Source: Pseudoscleropodium purum
Lineage: Eukaryota; Streptophyta; Bryopsida; Hypnales; Brachytheciaceae
Assembly (NCBI GenBank): GCA_963969395.1
Contig: OZ017795.1
Location: 42,575,063-42,639,062 of the forward strand
Length of the DNA stretch: 64,000 nt
Direction: 5' to 3'
The stretch's first letter is position 1, and the number at the start of each line of letters is the position of its first letter. This document shows positions 26,500 to 38,600 of this stretch, piece after piece. Under the pieces are notes generated by a model. That model did no database searches. It was not told the DNA's origin and saw only the letters and a list, made by a program, of their open reading frames with translations. Position numbers and translations under genes: made by a program.

Positions 26500-27599
26500 G
26501 AGGAATGCCAAAAATTTAAAAGGTGATATTCGATCACGCAGCACTGCTCTAAGATTCGAAACCTGTCCACTGGGAAGTCAAAGTACGAGAGAGCTACTGC
26601 ACAGAGCAACACCAGAATTTGTATTGGAAGAGCAAATCGAGCAGGCTCACTCAGGAGAGAAAGTCTGACCGTCCAGTATGTCAACCAATATGCTCAGAAG
26701 CGGACATCATTTCTCAAGTTCAACCCTACATTAGCTTAGCTCGAGACAGTAATTTATACGTCCTTTGCGACTTGCCATAGATTTCAGTCTCTAATACATC
26801 CAAGAACAACATGTAGAAAACTGACCAGACTACCTACACAAATCCCTGGCAACCCAGTGGAAATTCAGAGGAAGCGGCAAACAATGAACAAATCATTGCA
26901 TCATAACGGAAGCGCTACTAATAAATTTTTCTTTTTAAATTCAGCTACACTGACAGCGGAAAATTGAAGAGATCGAGCTACGCATTTTCTGAAGGACGAA
27001 ATGCATCCAGTACTTGCAAAGTTGCAAGTTCCACACCAACTCCAGCGATGCACAAGTGACAGTTCTCAAACCTTTTCCATTAAGCAATAAAAAATCTCGC
27101 ACACATTCGCAATAAAGATTTCAATGCCGATTGATGTCCTTCGATGTCAATCGCCAATTTCGCGAAAAATGTTGAGTGCAGTTGATTGCAGCCTCTTCCA
27201 ATATATCCTGGAAAAAGTCCCACAAATTTGCCACAGACGCTCCAAACAAGTCAAATTCGTCCGGTCTGGACTTAAGAAATACGGGAGAAAACGAGAAGGG
27301 CTTTAATATCACGTACTGCTGGAGATCGTTCTCCGTTCTTCCGAAGTTCTTAGCAAATGCAAACCCGTCGGAAGAGGAGCTTGAGGTCGAAGCTTTGAAA
27401 TTCAAAGGCGAGAAAGCTTCGTTCGAAACGGCGACTCAGGAAACCTTCTTTCGCAATGGGTATCATCCGGGTATGAAACGGTGTGCATCCTGCAATGTTT
27501 ACCTGCAAAGAAGAAGAAATTTGAATGAAGAGTCTATTGGGGATAGTTGTACTATCTAAGCTATAACGTAGAGGTTCACGTAAAGTAAGAGGTTTAAGA
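26500..27599. other. KU70 upstream region with a GC-richer island
   Basis: This probably contains the KU70 promoter and 5' leader. From about 27.1 to 27.56 kb the base composition resembles coding sequence, and open frames exist on both strands (plus 27176-27559, 127 codons, with a CASC motif near its end; minus 27121-27405, 94 codons, Ser- and Phe-rich). I recognise neither product and cannot choose between them. One may be an exon of an unidentified gene, an upstream exon, or a relic. Confidence 0.35.
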
Positions 27600-29996
27600 A
27601 TGGATCATCTAAGGAGAAACATAGATATGTAGTTGAGGCTTCCCACCCAAACATTTGATTTTTTTTGGTAGATACTGTAAAGAAAAACAATTGAATGTCA
27701 ATTTTTTTGGTAAATTTATGACTCTAAATGAATAAAATATGATTTTTTGAAGGCAAAGATATGTGGGTTGCTATACATGCACATAGACAACAATATTCAT
27801 CACTTGGGTATAGCTAGAGAGTCCAAAAATTGATTAAGAAGATGTTGTGAGTATTCATCAAAGTGCATTCATGTACCAAGAGAATGTCAAAAACACAACA
27901 AGACACATGGCTCCTATCCCTATTCTCCAAAGTTTGACAACTCAAAACTATAATGCTACAACACTTTTATAATTGAATTTCTATTTAGTCCATTCAAGCT
28001 TGTATTAATGAGCCATAAACTACACATAATGGTAGTCCCTATTGATTGCTCATTATCAAGAAACAATATGCAATTGGAATAAGATTTTCTCACTTCACAA
28101 AAATTTATTCATTTTCTAAACCATTTACATTGTTTCAAGCACTTTTGTAGGGGTGATTCTACATGCATGCTTGATTTAAGAGCTTGTTACTATATTAGGT
28201 GCTATCTTTAGTGCATTTTTTTGGTAATAGATTATATAACATGAACTCATAACTAACAAAGAGCAACATGTACATTTTGATATATGTATTTATGAAGCAA
28301 TCACTCATCCTCTTTAGTTAGGATATGCTTGTGAGGAGTGGTACAAGGGACTAGTAACCATATGTATGCTAGTTTGAATTCAATCCTTGTGCACTTGTAC
28401 CTTGCTGAGTTACTAAGTCGTGGATGTTTTCTAATATCAAGCTAGAATTGTAGTTTCTACTTACATACAATTTTTTTTTTTAAATTATTATTTTTCTTAT
28501 TTCTTATTTATTTTATGAATATGTATATATATTCATGTATGTATGTATAATTTGTTTATGAATTTTATGTTTCTATTTTCTGCTAGTTTTTTATTTTTGT
28601 TTTTGTTTATGGTTATATTTATTTGAATATTATATATATGTACATGTAGATTTTATGAGATTTTACAAGGAATTAGCTAGTAGGATTTGGTGGTGTTCAA
28701 TTTTGCATTTGGTGAAGAAAATATGCGTAAGGTATTTTATTGCATTTTGGTGAATTTTTTAGAATGTTTATTTATAGATTTGATTTTGATTCTTAAATTT
28801 TGGTCTTTATATAGTAAATTTTTGTATATTGAATGTATAATTCCTATAACATCATATTGTATTTTGTTTTTTTATGTGTAATAATATTTAGTGAAAATCT
28901 ATCATAGCAATATGTGAATTCAATAAATTGTATGACTATATTAGGTTGTGGTTGGGTTGAGAAGGAGCTATTATGAAGGTGATTTTGTATTAGTAATGTA
29001 TTTGGTTTTTGTCTTATTACACAATGACAGTTGTATATTGGATTTGTACAATGATAAATTAGTAGCTAGAAGATATTGTATTTTTTGTAGTTTATCTATT
29101 ATTTTCCTATATTAATGAAATTAAAGCATTTTGAGATTTTGTCACTCATGATCATTTTGTATATTGTCCAAACATTGTTTTGTTTGTTGTTTTAATCTAA
29201 TTTTTTCATATTAGTTTCTAAGCTTGCTAGTAGGAATGTGGCCATGTATTTATATTTTTTGTATTACAAATTCTACAAATTATATGAGTATGTTCATTGG
29301 GCTAAATATATGTTTGTAGGTGTTGTCTATATATTGCCCAAATTTAAATTTAAGAAGTTGGATTATTTCTTTGTTTCTAATGTCAAGAGTATTTTAAAAG
29401 TTATTGGATGCATCAAGATCAAATTTTTTTGTTATGTATCTATTTCTCTATGTATTGATATTTTATAGCATTAGCTATTTGTTGAATTTACTTTTCTTCT
29501 TCTAGATATTTTTTAAAGTTGGATATAAGATCTTTTGAAGGTTTGTTTGGATTTTTTTTGTTTAGCTATATGTAGCCAATATAGACTTGTGTGCACATTT
29601 GTGTATGTTGTGATTTCTTTTAAGGGCTTTTGGCTCCTACTTTTGCTGATTTGTTTATTTCTTCTTTACCATTTACATGGGCTTTGATTTTATTTAGGTA
29701 GACTAGGTTGTTTTTTCATTTTAGAATATTAGAAGTTTCTTCTATTATTAATTTGTTTGGGTAATTTTATAGTATGGAGTATTTTAGTTACGCATTTAAT
29801 TATAATGTATAGTAAGTTGAAGATTGTCTTGAAGCTATCTATAAAAATATATGTCTCTTCTATGTTATTTTGGATTATTTATAGTATTTCTAGAATGTCT
29901 ATTAGGTATTCTCTTAGTATGTTTTGGAATCTAGAGAGTCTTTTTGATATGTTGTTTTTTGTTTCATTGTATATTTTGTACTCTAATGTGCCTCTC

Positions 29997-30046
29997 ATTA
30001 TAATAATAATAATAATAATTATTATTATTATTATTTTTATTATTCC
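29997..30046. repeat. Trinucleotide microsatellite (TAA)n/(ATT)n
   Basis: A run of TAA repeats passes directly into a run of ATT repeats, so the locus is self-complementary and can fold back on itself. Confidence 0.9.
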
Positions 30047-31024
30047 ATCTTTTTCTTGAGGTAGGTTTGAGTTGAGTTCTTGTAATTTGTTTTGGATTGT
30101 ATTATATTAATTACAACGCATGTATAATATCTATCCACCTACCTATCTATCTATGCTTTGGGATCTTTATTGGTCTTTAAATATTTATTTGGTGTAATGA
30201 TTGTCATAGTAATTAAATTTTCTTTTTTGGTAACTAGTCTAATTCAAACAATAACTTGTTGTAGGGTTTCATAGGTGGGTCCATGGATTATGCCTATTTG
30301 GATCCATTTTTAGATGAATATAGATCTTTGAAATACAAAAATAGTTATACTCTTGAGGATGCGGTGAGTTGTATGTTTTTGTTTGTATTAGATATGTTAT
30401 TGGTGATAAAAACTAATATAAACGTTCTATATGAAATTTTTCAATTATATTTTAGAGTAAGTTTTTGTCTATATGATGTTAATTTTGGATGCTTTTATTG
30501 TAAGTTGTATCTTTTGCAAGGTATTTAAGATATAGTTGTTCAATTTCCATTTCAAAATTTTGCAATGGTAAATCTATTAGTTCTTTCAGAAAGAAGATTT
30601 GATGTTGGTTCTACAACCTTTGTATCTGGGTATTAGGTATTATATGTATATATTGGCTAGAATTGTCATATAATTATGTGATTTCTTATATTACATAGAT
30701 TGTGTATTTGGTTATTTAATTTGATATCTTTGTTAAGATTACATTCTTAAGTAGAAATGTATATATGAGGCAAATGGGTGCCTAGGTGGGTTTCTATACC
30801 TTATATTTTGGTATTGTGATTGATAAAAATATAGAAAGATGATATTGGCAAAGTGTATTTTTTTCTTTTGTATATAATGTATTTTTAATAATTTAATGTT
30901 GTATTGTGTAATTTTTTGTTCACTGTATGGAAAGAAATGTTATTCAAGTGTCCATTTGCATATGTAACATTATTTGGTAGTGTTCATTTATATGGATATT
31001 GGGTTGTGATTTGTTGAATATCAT

Positions 31025-31070
31025 ATACATACATATATACATACGTACGTACATACATACATACATACAT
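31025..31070. repeat. Tetranucleotide microsatellite (ATAC/GTAC)n
   Basis: Repeats of 'atac' with two interspersed 'gtac' units, followed by a T-rich tract. Confidence 0.9.
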
Positions 31071-32462
31071 TTTTATATTTTATATATTTTTTTTCTTAAT
31101 TTTTTTTTTCTTGTATATGGTTTTAGATCTAACATAATGTCTATTAAATGATTTCAATGTTGTTTTAAATAGATTTTTTAGGTATAGGAGGGAACCATGT
31201 GTGTAGGTTATTTATTTTGTTTATAGTAGTGGAATTTCTATGGTGGTAGTGTTTATTTGGAAATTGTTTTTTATTCATTGGTGCATTTGGAGGCTATAGA
31301 AGGATGTAGGTAGTTTAGTTGGCATTGGTATGAGTGGCAAAACATAATTTGAATGTAGTATATTGCACCTAATATTATGGGTGTAAATGTGCCATTTTGT
31401 TGGTTAAATTGTGTAAGGTCTATTAGGATTTTGTTATTTTTTAGCTACGATAAGGTGGCCAAGGGCCATTTCATGTAAATATTTTGTTTAATATATTTTT
31501 TTGTGTTTTTCATTGTATGATTGAGTTTGTTGGTGTTTACCCACGTAACTAATCTTCTTTAACCTTTTCACACTAAAAAGATGCTTAGTCCAAAAAATAG
31601 TAGATGAATGATTTTCAAAACTACTATAGAAATGAAGAATGTAATTATTAGTCAAAAAATTAGATCTGTTTTTTTGCAAAATAGCTTGATGATAGGTTTC
31701 ACTCTTTTAGAATTAATGTCATTAATTGACTTTAAAATGCTTGAAAGGACAATTTGTGTCCTTGAATTTTTGAATTTTTTTCAAAGTTTTGAAATGAAAT
31801 AAGAAGACAACTTATTAGGGTTCAATTTCTGTATTTAGATCTAAACCATATTAAATGGATTTTTAAATAGTTACAATTTAGGTTTGACTAAGGTCCATTT
31901 ACTTTTGGGATGTGAGGACCTTATAGATTAGACATGTACAACGAAGTCCAAAAAACATGTAAATTTTACAAAACCATGAGGACAACTCCTTCAAACCTCA
32001 CAAAAATACTTTACCTAATCAAACAATCGTAATGTTAGATGCACTTCTTAATATGCAAAACTACACCTCATACACCATGAAGTGAAATATAGTTTGAAAC
32101 TTAGAGGATAAAGAAGTATTTGGGGTTGTATGAGTTAGGAAATAAAGATGGTGAAGAGCCTTATTCATATTTGTCAAACTCCTTGTTATCACATTTGTGT
32201 GTAATGTCTAATATCATAACAAAAATGTAAATGATTGTGGCATATGATTGAGTTCAACAATTTTGAAGAAAATGATAGTTCAAAAATTTTGAGATTTCTA
32301 AAAATTTTAAATAATTTTCATATAGATGTAGGAGTTTTTACTACATTTGAAAATATAAATTTTCAAAAATCTTAGCATCCTCTAACTATTATTATCCTAT
32401 TTATCTCATTTATAGTTATAAATTACCCTAATAATGAAGGGGCAAAATTAGTGTCACTTCAA

Positions 32463-32722
32463 GTATTAGTGAGACCCATACAATGCCATGGTCAAAATGA
32501 AAGTAAAAGTAATTTTTAAAACTTTAAATTCATAAAAACTTTTAAATTCAATAACTTTTACACCATAGGTCCCAACGCTATGAAACCAAGCCTGTGCACC
32601 CCTCCTCACCAAGAGCTTTTCAATGGTACCAAGATCTTGACCAGGGGACACACGATATAGGAGATGTCAATGTAACAAACCAAACAAACCAAACAGCCTA
32701 GCTGAAGGATTTGTGGGAAAAT
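32463..32722 (+). repeat. Dispersed repeat, copy A (upstream of the pseudouridine synthase)
   Basis: About 260 bp clearly related to 60955-61195 in the same orientation. Shared blocks in order include 'gccatggtcaaaa', 'aattcataaaaactt', 'aataactttt/c', 'aaaccaagc', 'tttttcaatg-taccaa', 'gggagatg' and 'caaacagccta--- -gaaggattt'. Homology ends just after 'gaaggattt' in both copies. The type of element is unknown; there is no coding potential. Confidence 0.65.
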
Positions 32723-33170
32723 TAGTACCCTGTGATAATATTTCAGCATATTTAAAATAGTGTATGTGAACGCGAGGAAACGAGCTTTTTTGTGTCCACT
32801 TCGGTTCCGAGTTCCGAGCCCTTCTCCATTCGGCGACGCCCTAATCCTCTCGGCCTGCAGTTTTTGTAGTGCCAGAAACAGATACAGAGATAGGAACAGA
32901 ATCTATGTTGCCTTCCTTGGTCGATCTGGCTTGATAGAGTTGGCTAATCTGAAGATTGGACAAGTGTTCGGTGGGTTTTAATTATCGATCGCCCGTGGAA
33001 TGGCAGTCTTCACTTTGGGTACCAAATTGCGACGCGATTTCGATGAATGCAACGAAGCTACGATTATTGCTCAGCAGTTTCTCAGACCATGAATTTCATG
33101 TGTTCTAATAGATTAATTCCCTCTCTAGAATTTGGTGTTCCCGAACGTGATACACAAATAAATCTCTCTC
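32723..33170 (+). other. Promoter-proximal and 5' leader region of the pseudouridine synthase gene
   Basis: Base composition becomes gene-like from about 32.77 kb. I cannot locate a TATA box or transcription start with confidence. Small upstream frames (for example 33047-33241 in another frame) could act as upstream ORFs in the leader, but nothing shows that they are used. Confidence 0.35.
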
Positions 33171-35155
33171 ATGTATCGTGCGGCATGGCTGGCGCGATCC
33201 ATCACGTTTTCATCATCCCAATCGAAGCGGCGAATTCATGAAGCGCTGGGATTGGCCTTTACACCGTTGCTGACTAGAATGAATTCTTCCATGGTGGCGC
33301 AAGCGATGGTTGCTGCAGACGGCGAAAACGAACTGGAAGTGGATTACCCGGTGCCCATGTCACCGTTTGCAGGCGAGCTGTCGAAGGACGTGGAACTTCA
33401 ACGGGCTTTAGTGGCGGAGGCTGCAATGAAATCGGGACCGGCAATCGGGAGGGAAAATGTGCTATTTGAGGATGACTGGCTGATGATTGTGAACAAGCCT
33501 CGGGGACTATATTGCGAGCATGTATTTGCAACCGTGCCATCCCTGTCCAGCTCAAGCGGTATGTTCCTTAAGCTTACCGTCCATTATACGTTGTGCTTTC
33601 TGAACACTCGGTGCACATGCAAGTGTCTTTAAAGATCGCACTTTTTTCTTCCAGGCTGGTAATCTACCTCTGTCCTTGTTGAAAGTTTTGGGGTTTAGGG
33701 TTCAGGCCTTAAAACCCTGAACCCATGACCGTGCTTCTATTTGCGTCACGATCAGGCATTCCTGTAGTTCATGACCTCTAGTTCAGAATGGACATGAAAG
33801 ATTCTGGATCGTGAGTAGTTCCCCGTATCAGAACAAGTTAATGTGTTTAGCAGGTTTGAGTAGATTTGAGTAGGTCATCTGGGGCCTTTTTTTCAATTCA
33901 ATTGTATTTGTTTACTGATGGTCATGTGCAACGTTTTTCTCTGATTTCTGGTGGTATGAAAGTTGACCCATTGGAATTATCTTTTCGCAAGATTGATCAT
34001 ATTGTGAAAATTATAATTTTGGACTGGTTTCACATTTGAATGTATGACAAAGAATTCTTGGTCTTCTCAATAGTGATGTCTATTCACGTAACTTATGCTA
34101 TTGTTGTTATGAGGCAGTGATTGTGAAAGTGAGATGAATAGCCATTGTTTATGAAATAAGGGAGGATCGTTTCAAGCATACTTTTCCTCAATTGCCAGCA
34201 TCAAGTATCATTCACTCCCGGGCTTTGTGAAACGTTAGAATAGCTTTGTATGTTGGTGAAAACCGCTATTGAGTGGAAAGTGACGGATTTGAGCAGAAGA
34301 GTGGCACTCATGATAGAGATAGTGAGCAGAATAAAGTCATTGTTCATGAAACAATGGGAACTTCTCGGCGTAGGAGTTAGGGGTTGGCCCTTCAAGCGCA
34401 TTTCTCTTCTCATTTCAGATTTCCAGGGCTTCAATGCTCTTACGCAAGTGGTGCTCTGAATTTATGCAGGTGAAACCCAGCCACATTTCCACATGGCGAA
34501 TCGCCTGGATCGTGACACAAGTGGAATCATGGTCATCACCAAATGCAGAGAAGCCGCTGCGAAGCTCACTCGCGCTTTCACAAACCGGGAGGTTCAGAAG
34601 ACGTATCTGGCTCAATGTGCCAGAGCTGGACAGCCCATGTGGAGAAAGATAAGGATTGAATCTGGCCATGGCAGGTCCAGGTACGGAGCGTGGCGTGTCT
34701 ATGCCAAACACGACATCGGCAGGCGTCTTCCTGGAGGGTCGGCCGTTCGAGACATGGTGACCACAGTACAAATTCTTGCAGACGCAGCTTTGGTAAAGCA
34801 AGCGCCCGGTGAACCTGAATTTCTAGAGGTGGTTGCCGGATGCGAATTTGAGGTTCGACCTGTTGCAGAAGAGAGCGATGGGGAGGAAGTGACCGTGGTG
34901 CGTGCGTTTCCAGAAACTGGAAGAACACATCAGATCCGGTTGCACTGTCAATATTTAGGCCTGCCTCTGTGCGGGGATGTCAAGTATGGAGGCCCTCTAA
35001 TCTGGCAGGGTCTTGCCTATGACTCCCACGCCTTGCACGCCGAGAGTCTCACCTTCACGCATCCCATCACCAATGAGCCTCTCAATGTAGTCGCTCCTTG
35101 TCCTAATTGGGCAGCGCAATTGGGAGTGAAGCCCTTTGAGTTCAGAAGCTCATAA
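33171..35155 (+). CDS. RluA-family RNA pseudouridine synthase (plant RNA pseudouridine synthase 1 type)
   Basis: The family isomerises specific uridines in structured RNA to pseudouridine. Two exons, 33171-33558 and 34470-35155, join in frame (phase 1, GTATGT donor, TTTATGCAG acceptor) to give 357 residues. About residues 102-112 hold the VNKPRG motif. The catalytic motif is at about 139-148, with NRLDRDTSG in place of the usual HRLDxxTSG; the active-site Asp of RLD (about residue 143) is present. The C-terminal half has the ETGRTHQIRLH motif and LCGDVKYGG. The first 35 residues are rich in Arg, Ser and Ala with almost no acidic residues, suggesting organelle import, but this is a guess and later in-frame Met codons exist near residues 36 and 41. 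The YPVPMSPF block and a following acidic/helical leader are shared with the plant RNA pseudouridine synthase 1 group. The target RNA cannot be told from sequence. Confidence 0.9.
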
Positions 35156-35620
35156 GAACCTTCTCATTATCACTTGATTCTGCCTTCTTGATCAAGTACC
35201 TGCTGCCGAGTTGGTTTCACGGTGATATTAAGGTCGTGACTGGAAAGGCAAGAGTGCCTGCAGTCAGTTAGTGTGGACTTGGTGTTAGTGAAGGAGTGCT
35301 CAATCAATGAGCTCCAACAATTTTGCACTTTTAGAAAGTGTTAACGTTATGAAATTGCTCTTGGAAGTAAATGTAGGTTAGCGGCTACTTTGACTCAGAA
35401 GGCAGGAAACTGATCAAGATTGTTGTTGCAATTCATTCACTTGATTGCTATTATCAATCTATTGGAATAAGATTAGGTTGTGGAGATGCTAACTTCACAA
35501 CGCGATAAAGTCCCAAGGTTTGATTGCCAAGCAAACCGTGATCACTTCTGACTTACAGTGCAATTCTGAAATCAAGGATCTCAGCTCATGAAAATAATAC
35601 AGTAGAGAAGTCGGAGAAAC
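35156..35620. other. Convergent spacer between two gene ends
   Basis: This 465-bp gap separates the stop codons of two tail-to-tail genes and must contain both 3' UTRs and polyadenylation sites, possibly overlapping. I see no clear AATAAA hexamer at an expected distance for either gene, as is common in plants. No other feature is seen. Confidence 0.5.
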
Positions 35621-38600
35621 TTAGAGTTCAAGCATCTGCTCACCGTCTCCCTCTTGTGACCCCTCTGGCAGGTCACTGCCCAAATAAAATCCTAACCTAA
35701 ACGCCGTGAGCATAGCCTGTCCAGCCTCTGGAAAACTTGGATGCTTCGCTATAACTTCCTCCACGGATTCTGGACTCACATCTCTGGCAAACCTGCTTGA
35801 TTGCGAATCTCCATAGCAGTGTCTGGAAGCCTGATAGAGAAGCGAATCCTGAATCACTTGCATAATATGATCATCTGTCCATCCCTCCTCGTCCGCTGTC
35901 CGCTTCATGCCCAACCAGTCATCTTGGTCAACTGCTCGGAGCCACGCTTCCTCCAGCAAGCTGTGATTTCCACTACAAAATTTGGAACCGGCACTTGTGA
36001 AGACCTGAAACGCACACAATACCAGCTCCCTGGAGACGCTGTTCAAACAAGCCTCCACTAATTGAACTGGTGATACAACGTCCTCCCCAAGCACCCCTAA
36101 TTTTGTCGCCACTTCCTGCAATCCCACAGATGACGTAGACCATGGATTTACCACATTATGAGATATTGTTACTTCATTTTGACAATAAAGACTAAACATT
36201 CACGTGAGGACAAAGAACCAGATATTAAGTGATACTGCTGAAAAGACAAGAATCACCAATATTGAGTAGGAAAATAAGATCAAATTGCTGAAGTGATCAG
36301 GCTCACCTGTACTGCAAGGATGTCCACATCTGCTTCCAAACGACGCACTTCTTCCTCAAATCCCACTGCCCTTCCTGCACGAGAACCACAAATCATAGCA
36401 GAGGATCAACTCTACAACACTAACCCTTATCCCTACTAGAGTATCACTACAAAATGTAGTACCGGGAAAAGAAATGCTAACATTAAATTCACCATAAAAG
36501 TGATATTCAAATACTCTCGACTAACTGGACTGACGTTATTTTGAGAGTACAAAAATAAGTAAGAAACAGCACGTCTCTACAAAACCAATCGTGTTTATCA
36601 TCTGTAAATACATGACAGGCCAAAAAACTCAGTCAATCATTACCTGCTAGTGCCGACATCTTTGCAAGATGCAAGAGCCTCCGTCGGTGGTTAATATTAG
36701 GAGGTGCAGACTTTTGGGAGAAGGCCAAGGTATGTAAAGTGCCAGCTGCTCTAGAGAATCTGTGCAGGAATAGCTGATGCAACCACAAAAGCAGAGGGTG
36801 TTGCTCGAGGTACGCTGCAACCTCCTCGCCAAATTCTTCCCCAAAGCGAAGGAGGCGAGCATACTGGCCTTGTTGATAGCAGTGATCAAACACAAAACGA
36901 CTAAAGCGACCCTCTTTAAGCCCCATGCTTTCTTTCTGTTCAACACAAACTGAAATAATTAGTAGGAGCACAGCTCTCTGAACTTGACACGCGTATAAAT
37001 CTTTGAAGCTACCTAATAGAAGAGGTAATAAAAAACTAGAACAAAACAGCACCAACACCAACACAAATTTGGACAGGCAGATGCACATTCAGGTGAATGG
37101 AGCAAGCTAGGATACTAACACACCATGAGGGTACGCAAGCGTTTATGGTCATCAAGGTCGATGCACATTTGAAGGAGGCTGGCAAAAGCCGCATGGCGTC
37201 GAGCCAGAGCTATAAGTGGTGTATACAACTTCTGCAAGATACTTAATCTTTGTTGCTCAGCATTTTCGCCTCTTCCAGCTTTCTACAAGTGGCGGCAAAC
37301 CACGATAACGGTCAGTAAAACTGAATAGCTTTCATTCCAAACGAGATACAATGATAAGCCACAGAAGGCCCAACCTGAAAGAGCACAATAATTTTGATTA
37401 ATTTGTGGGCATGTCACAACCTGCGTTGCAACTTGGAAAGCATGTTGTTGAAGCGTACTAAGGAGGAGGTCCCTCCGAGTCCAATACTCCATCTGCAATC
37501 CCCTATACTCTTCTTCCCGCTCGACTTTGGCAGTGATAGCACCAGCGTAGCCTTCCAATAGAAAATCTGCCGTCTCTTCTACCTGTCGCATCACCTCTGC
37601 AGTCAACGTTGGTTCACTCATGTCTCCTTCCACCTTGAGCTCCAGGAGCATGGTCGCTATCTTCCACAACCCAGAACGAATATTCTGTTTGCAGTACCAA
37701 GGGGTGATGCCCTCTGGTGAAGGATACCATGCATGATGTGCATGCCGATACGCTATAGCAACTTGTAGTATAGAGCTACAGGCATGAGCAAGCTCGCATG
37801 CACGCTCAATCTGGACTCTAACAGCCTGGTCACGTTGCACTAGGAAAGCAGCATGCTGTTGAATGCACACAAAAAAATCTTCTAGCCCAGACACTCTGGT
37901 GTAGAAGACCTCCACTTTGTCACGGTCCATAAGAACCACATTATTCCTTCGCGCCTTGTCTCCTACAAGTTGCACCAAGTCCCATAAGGCTCCACTCATG
38001 TCTCCAGCATTATTATACTGCGAGAGCATTGTAGGAGATGTAGCCTTTGGCTGTGCACGAGTATTGTTCAACTCTCTTAGGGCTACCATGCTTGCCAGCT
38101 TCTCCCCATGCTCCAGGATTTCATTAATGGACATTCCTGAAGAGCAACAATCATCAGTCTTAATATTGGCGCAAAAAGGGTTATTATGAAAGTGAAACTG
38201 AAAATTCTATCAAAGCCAGTGAAGTTTGCGCCAACTCGACTAGTAGAAACCAGTCCCAGCTAAAAGAAGTAACCATTCCATGATTTGTACACTAGGTTCA
38301 GTCACTCAGGTCCCTCCATTGAAGGTGACAATCAATAACAGCAACAACGGTATGCAACTAGAACGTACTCTGATTGTTCTGAAGCTCTTCGTGGCACTTC
38401 GAGACTGCAAGAAAATTCAGATACTGCTGGTGTCTTTTCTGTTTCTCAGCAAGTTGCGAAGACACAGTCGCAATAATAGCCAACCCAGATCCACCTCCAG
38501 AGGCCCAATGCTTTGCAAATGTATCAACTAGAGCACGACTGGTCCGTGCAAAGGCATTCTTATCACCGTCCCTTTCAAAGACTCCCGCACGCTGCAGTTT

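Larger units (their letters stand above)
27600..32462. other. AT-rich intergenic region with strand-skewed T/G-rich tract
   Basis: No gene is recognised. From about 28.4 to 31.5 kb the plus strand is very rich in T, has more G than C, and is almost devoid of C. That strong strand asymmetry sets it apart from neighbouring spacer. Frames in it (for example 29238-29468 and 29757-30059) are hydrophobic only because of the T content. Two microsatellites are listed separately. Confidence 0.55.

Noticed and set aside
33274..33555. Minus-strand frames overlapping the pseudouridine synthase, also 34415-34928
   Set aside because: Shadows of a coding exon with clear homology in the plus frame.
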